DNA of 64,000 nt from NCBI GenBank assembly GCA_040386335.1, contig JAZKFT010000006.1:62001-126000 (forward strand). The letters are read 5' to 3'. This stretch comes from JAZKFT01 sp040386335. GTDB taxonomy: Bacteria > Bacteroidota > Bacteroidia > Chitinophagales > Chitinophagaceae. This document shows positions 60,201-64,000 of the stretch, in pieces. The notes beneath the pieces were generated by a model. The model saw only the letters and a list, made by a program, of their open reading frames with translations. It was not told where the DNA came from and ran no database searches. Every line of letters starts with the position of its first letter. Within the stretch, counting starts at the first letter, position 1. The translations under genes were made by a program, and so were the position numbers.

Positions 60201-63200
60201 GGCCAGGCAATAGCAGGGGTTGAAAATCAAGGTTTCATTGTAATAGCGCAAGCAAATCATACTGATCTTTGGCAGGCTGTTCTAATCATAACAAAGCACC
60301 GTTTCAAGCATTCAGGTTAATTAACGTTAACAAATCTATCACCGGCCAAAGGGTTTATGAGGGGTATAAACTCACATAAAAAGGTCACAAATTCTCCAAA
60401 ACATCTCTTTTGTGGGTTTCCGGCCACGTAACAGGCAGCTGGCAGGAAAATTCTGAAAGTTTTATGGTATGCTCAGTGCTGTCATTTCAGCGTGTTCTGA
60501 AACAAGGAGACGGGGTAACACCAAATAACCGGAGAACGGGGTGCGGAAGACCCGGGGCCCTCTTTCTGAGGGTATGATGTTGCTTATTATAATGTGGACC
60601 AGGAGAGAGGTATTCGTCAAAAAGGGAAACAAATCGGTCTTGTAAATGGAACGCACTTGTTTGGCAGATGTGAAATGGGCCCCCGGAAGCGACTAATCAA
60701 CCTGTTTTGGTACGGCAGCTAAAACACCACGGCGGGAGTAATCCCACATATTTTTCTACAAATCGCTTTGTATGATGGCCGCAAAGGCATAAATAAGGTA
60801 GCATCCTGGCTAAGTCTCCGGATCCTCACCAAAAGCGTCTTTGTTTACCCGGTAATTGGTACCGAAGGCCTTCCGGTATTTACGGATATATTCGGAGGGA
60901 TTTACCCCAAACAGCTTATTAAACTGCTCCCGGAAGTATTTTACATTGGTGATACCCACTTCAAAAGCCGTTTCATTTACGTTCATATTAGTCGTAACAA
61001 ACAAAGCTGCTGCCTTACGAAGCCGGATGAAACGGATAAAAGCATTGACAGATAGCCCGGAAATGGATTTCACTTTGCGGTATAATTTTGAATGGCTCAT
61101 ACCTACTTCGGCGGCGAGTGCCTTAATACTAAAGTTTTCATCGTCCAGGTGCGCTTCCACGATGGCGATACAACTTTCAAGAAAGATTTTATATTCCTCT
61201 GAAATTTTGAGGTCGCTCTTTTGAAGGGTAATCTCGTTGTAAAAATAGTTTTGTAGAATAGTCCTGTTTTTCAAAAGATTGGCCACCCGGGCTACCAGCA
61301 GGTCTTTTTCGAAAGGTTTGGTGAGGTAATCGTCGGCACCGTGTTCGATGCCCTTCAGCCTGCTCTCCGGCGAGAGGCTACCGGTAAGCATGATCACCGG
61401 GATATGGCCCAGGGCAGCATCTTTCTTGATGCTTTCGCAAAGCTGCATCCCGTTCATCTCTTTCATGATGAGGTCGGTGATGATGAGGTCGGGCAAGTGC
61501 TCCCGGGCCAATGCCAGGCCATCCTCGGCACAATTTGCCTGCAACACTTTGTATTTATCAGTAAAAATGGAGGCGATATATTCCCTTAACTGGTCATCAT
61601 CCTCCACCACGAGCAAGGTTATGTCAGGATCCAGTAAGTCTGCCACTTTTGGCAATTCCGCCGTTGCCGGCTTCTCTGCGGCAAGGGGTTTCGCCAAACC
61701 ATGGTCCTGCTCCGGCCCGATCTCTGAGATAGTTTGAGGGTCAAAATGATCTTTGCCTTTCAATAAGGACAATATGAAACTGGTACCATTTCCAGGCTGG
61801 GAAACATAGCTAACACTACCGCTATGGCTTTGGGCAAAAGACTTCACCAGGTAAAGACCAATACCGAAACCGCTTTTGGTTGTGGAGTTCTTGTCCACGG
61901 CCTGGTAAAATTTATTGAATACCTGGTCGCCGGTACCTGCAGGAATACCCGGCCCGCTATCCTTTATTGTTGCTATGATCTCGGAATCGTTTTCCGACAC
62001 CTCAAAATGAACCGTTCCCTGGTTAGGCGTGTATTTGATAGCGTTGCTCAGCAGGTTGTATAAAGCAATCTCAGCCCGCTGATAATCGGCGTAGATATAC
62101 AGGTGATCGGGGCAGGTAAATTGGTATTGAATACCGCGGGTTTGAGCTTCCTGCGAAAAATTCAGGTAGACTTCCCTGCATAATAAACTGTAATCAAAGC
62201 GGCTGACTTTAAGCCTCGCCCCTTCCGCATCGGCCTTACGAAAAAGCAGTAACTGATCTACCATTCCAATAAGACGGCGCGCATTGCGGTAAATCGTATT
62301 CAAATGATGGTTATGGCTTTGCCCCTCTTTTTGCAGCAGGTCTTTAGCCGGGTTAATAATCAAGGTCAGCGGGGTGCGGAATTCATGCGACACATCCGTG
62401 AAGAATTCCAGCTTCTTTTCGTTGAGTTCTTTTTCCTTGTGTATTTCCAGCTGCGCCAGTTCCTTTTCCTTTTGTATTTCCAGGTGTGCCAGTTCCTTCT
62501 CTTTCTCTGTTTCCAGGTGGAGCAACTTCACCTCGTATTGCAGCCGGTTCTGGCGGTTGCGGTAGCTTATATATATGTATAGAAGCGAGATAACGAGAGC
62601 GGTATAAAACAGGTAAGCCCACCAGGTACGGAACCAGGGTGGCAATACTTTTACTGTGAGTTTAACTTCCTGCGGGTTCCAGGCACCTGCTGCATTGGTG
62701 GCTTTAATATGCAATTGGTAGGTTCCTTCCTTTAAGCGGGTATAGTTGGCAGTGCGTAGTGTTCCGGTATAATTCCAGCCTTTGTCCCAGCCTTCCAGCC
62801 AATATGCATAGGAGATTTTTTCGGGCAGGGAATACTCCAATGCACTGAAATCAAAAGACAACACCGCATCGTCGTAAGGAATAGTGAGTTGTCGCAAACT
62901 GTTGGAATCGGATCTTGTAACATAGGAACTGGAAGAAGTAACTGGCTGATTGTTGATGCGTAAGCCGGTTAAAAACACCGGGGGCGTATTGCTCCGGAAT
63001 TGCAGGCTATCGGGGTGAAAAATGGTAAAACCGCTGATACCTCCAAAAACCATTTCACCCGACTGCAGGCGAAGCGCGGCATTGTACTCAAACTGGTTGC
63101 TCTGGAGGCCATCTTCCTGGTAATAATTTTTGAATGTACCGGTGGCGGGATCAAATCTCGAAAGCCCATGAAACGTGCTGAGCCATAAATAACCCTTCCC

Positions 63201-64000
63201 GTCTTCCAGAATATTCAATACCGAATTGTTGCACAAGCCATCCGCATCGCTATAAATTTTCTCTATGCGGCCCTTTATCCTGTCAAATAAAATCAACCCA
63301 AGGCCCTCCGTGCCAACCCATAGGCGGCCCTTCTTATCTTCCATAATCGCCCGCACGGGTTTGGGAATGGTGTATTCGATGAACTTCCTCGCCACTTTAT
63401 CCACCCGGCATAATCCATAAACGCTCCCGCCCCATAGCGTGTTGGTAGCATCTTCCATCAAACAAAACAGGTCGGCGGGCTCCTGGCAAAAAACTTCAAA
63501 GCGGTCTGTTTCCCGGTTTAGCCGATACAACCTGCCATCGGCATAAGTGGTTGCCCAAAGATTGTGGGCCGCATCTTCATACAGCCGCCATACATATTTG
63601 TTTTCAAGACCATTTTGATCATTAATGCACGGGTAATGTTTGAATGTTCCCGTCTTATTGAATTTGTTGATGCCGCCTCCAAAGGTGGCGATCCAGGTAT
63701 CGCCCAAATAGTCCCTCAGCATGTATGGCACCGCGTCATGACTCAACGATTGCGGGTCACCGGCCCGGTGGCGGTAGTTGGTAAAAACATTGGTTTTCCT
63801 GTTCCAGATACTGATGCCGCCGCCATCGCTGCCAATCCAGATATTGCCTTGCCCATCGTTATAAAAAGAGGAAATAAAGTTATTTGCCAGGCTATTCGCA
63901 TTCAGCGGGTCATGTCGGATGGTTTGAAACTTCCTTTTTTGCGGATCGATAATACTCAGCCCGCCTTTATGTGTGCCGATCCATTTCCGGGATTCTGCAT

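Overview
The window looks like chromosomal DNA of a glycan-degrading Bacteroidota, most likely Chitinophagaceae-like. That placement is an inference from several traits: two SusC/SusD pairs, a hybrid two-component system, a type IX secretion (T9SS) sorting domain, DUF4998/DUF5000-type surface lipoproteins, TTG starts with weak ribosome-binding sites, and moderate GC. I see no rRNA, tRNA, CRISPR array, prophage or intact transposase.

Layout, left to right. (1) 1-5.5 kb: the end of a + strand operon encoding a DUF1501 protein, an NHL-type beta-propeller, an FN3-associated-domain protein, and a membrane protein that joins a DUF2231-like domain, a CxxCH cytochrome, leucine-rich repeats and an FN3-associated domain. 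(2) 5.7-11.8 kb: a pectin-oriented group with a PL10 pectate lyase, a Sde182-type (DUF1593) nucleoside-hydrolase-like protein, a large beta-helix protein and a convergent LamG protein. (3) 12.3-16.6 kb: a secreted sortilin/BNR-PKD-LamG protein with a T9SS sorting domain and its own terminator, then about 1.5 kb of mostly non-coding DNA. (4) 18.1-29.3 kb: a SusC/SusD pair without carbohydrate enzymes, closed by a terminator, facing an M16 metallopeptidase, a serine beta-lactamase-like hydrolase and an AraC regulator. This grouping fits peptide rather than glycan handling. (5) 29.5-45.35 kb: a D-threonine-aldolase-family PLP enzyme, then a 14.4-kb gene for a 4,790-residue exported protein, then a broken duplicate of the last 56 codons of the PLP enzyme gene. 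(6) 45.4-64 kb: a minus-strand polysaccharide utilization locus. In transcription order it has a hybrid sensor/regulator (cut by the window end), SusC, SusD, two surface-glycan-binding-type lipoproteins, a small inverted-repeat element, a glycosidase remnant, GH78, GH43 and GH30. The enzyme set suggests a rhamnose-, arabinose- and galactose-bearing pectin side chain or arabinogalactan.

The most unusual object is the giant gene. It is eight tandem modules of about 560 residues. By eye each holds exactly seven FG-GAP calcium-binding repeats, so it is predicted to be eight seven-bladed propellers in series, separated by Ig-like and choice-of-anchor-D domains and ending in a LamG domain. It lies between the intact PLP enzyme gene and a partial copy of that gene's 3' end. 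That points to recombination placing it there and possibly removing its C-terminal sorting signal.
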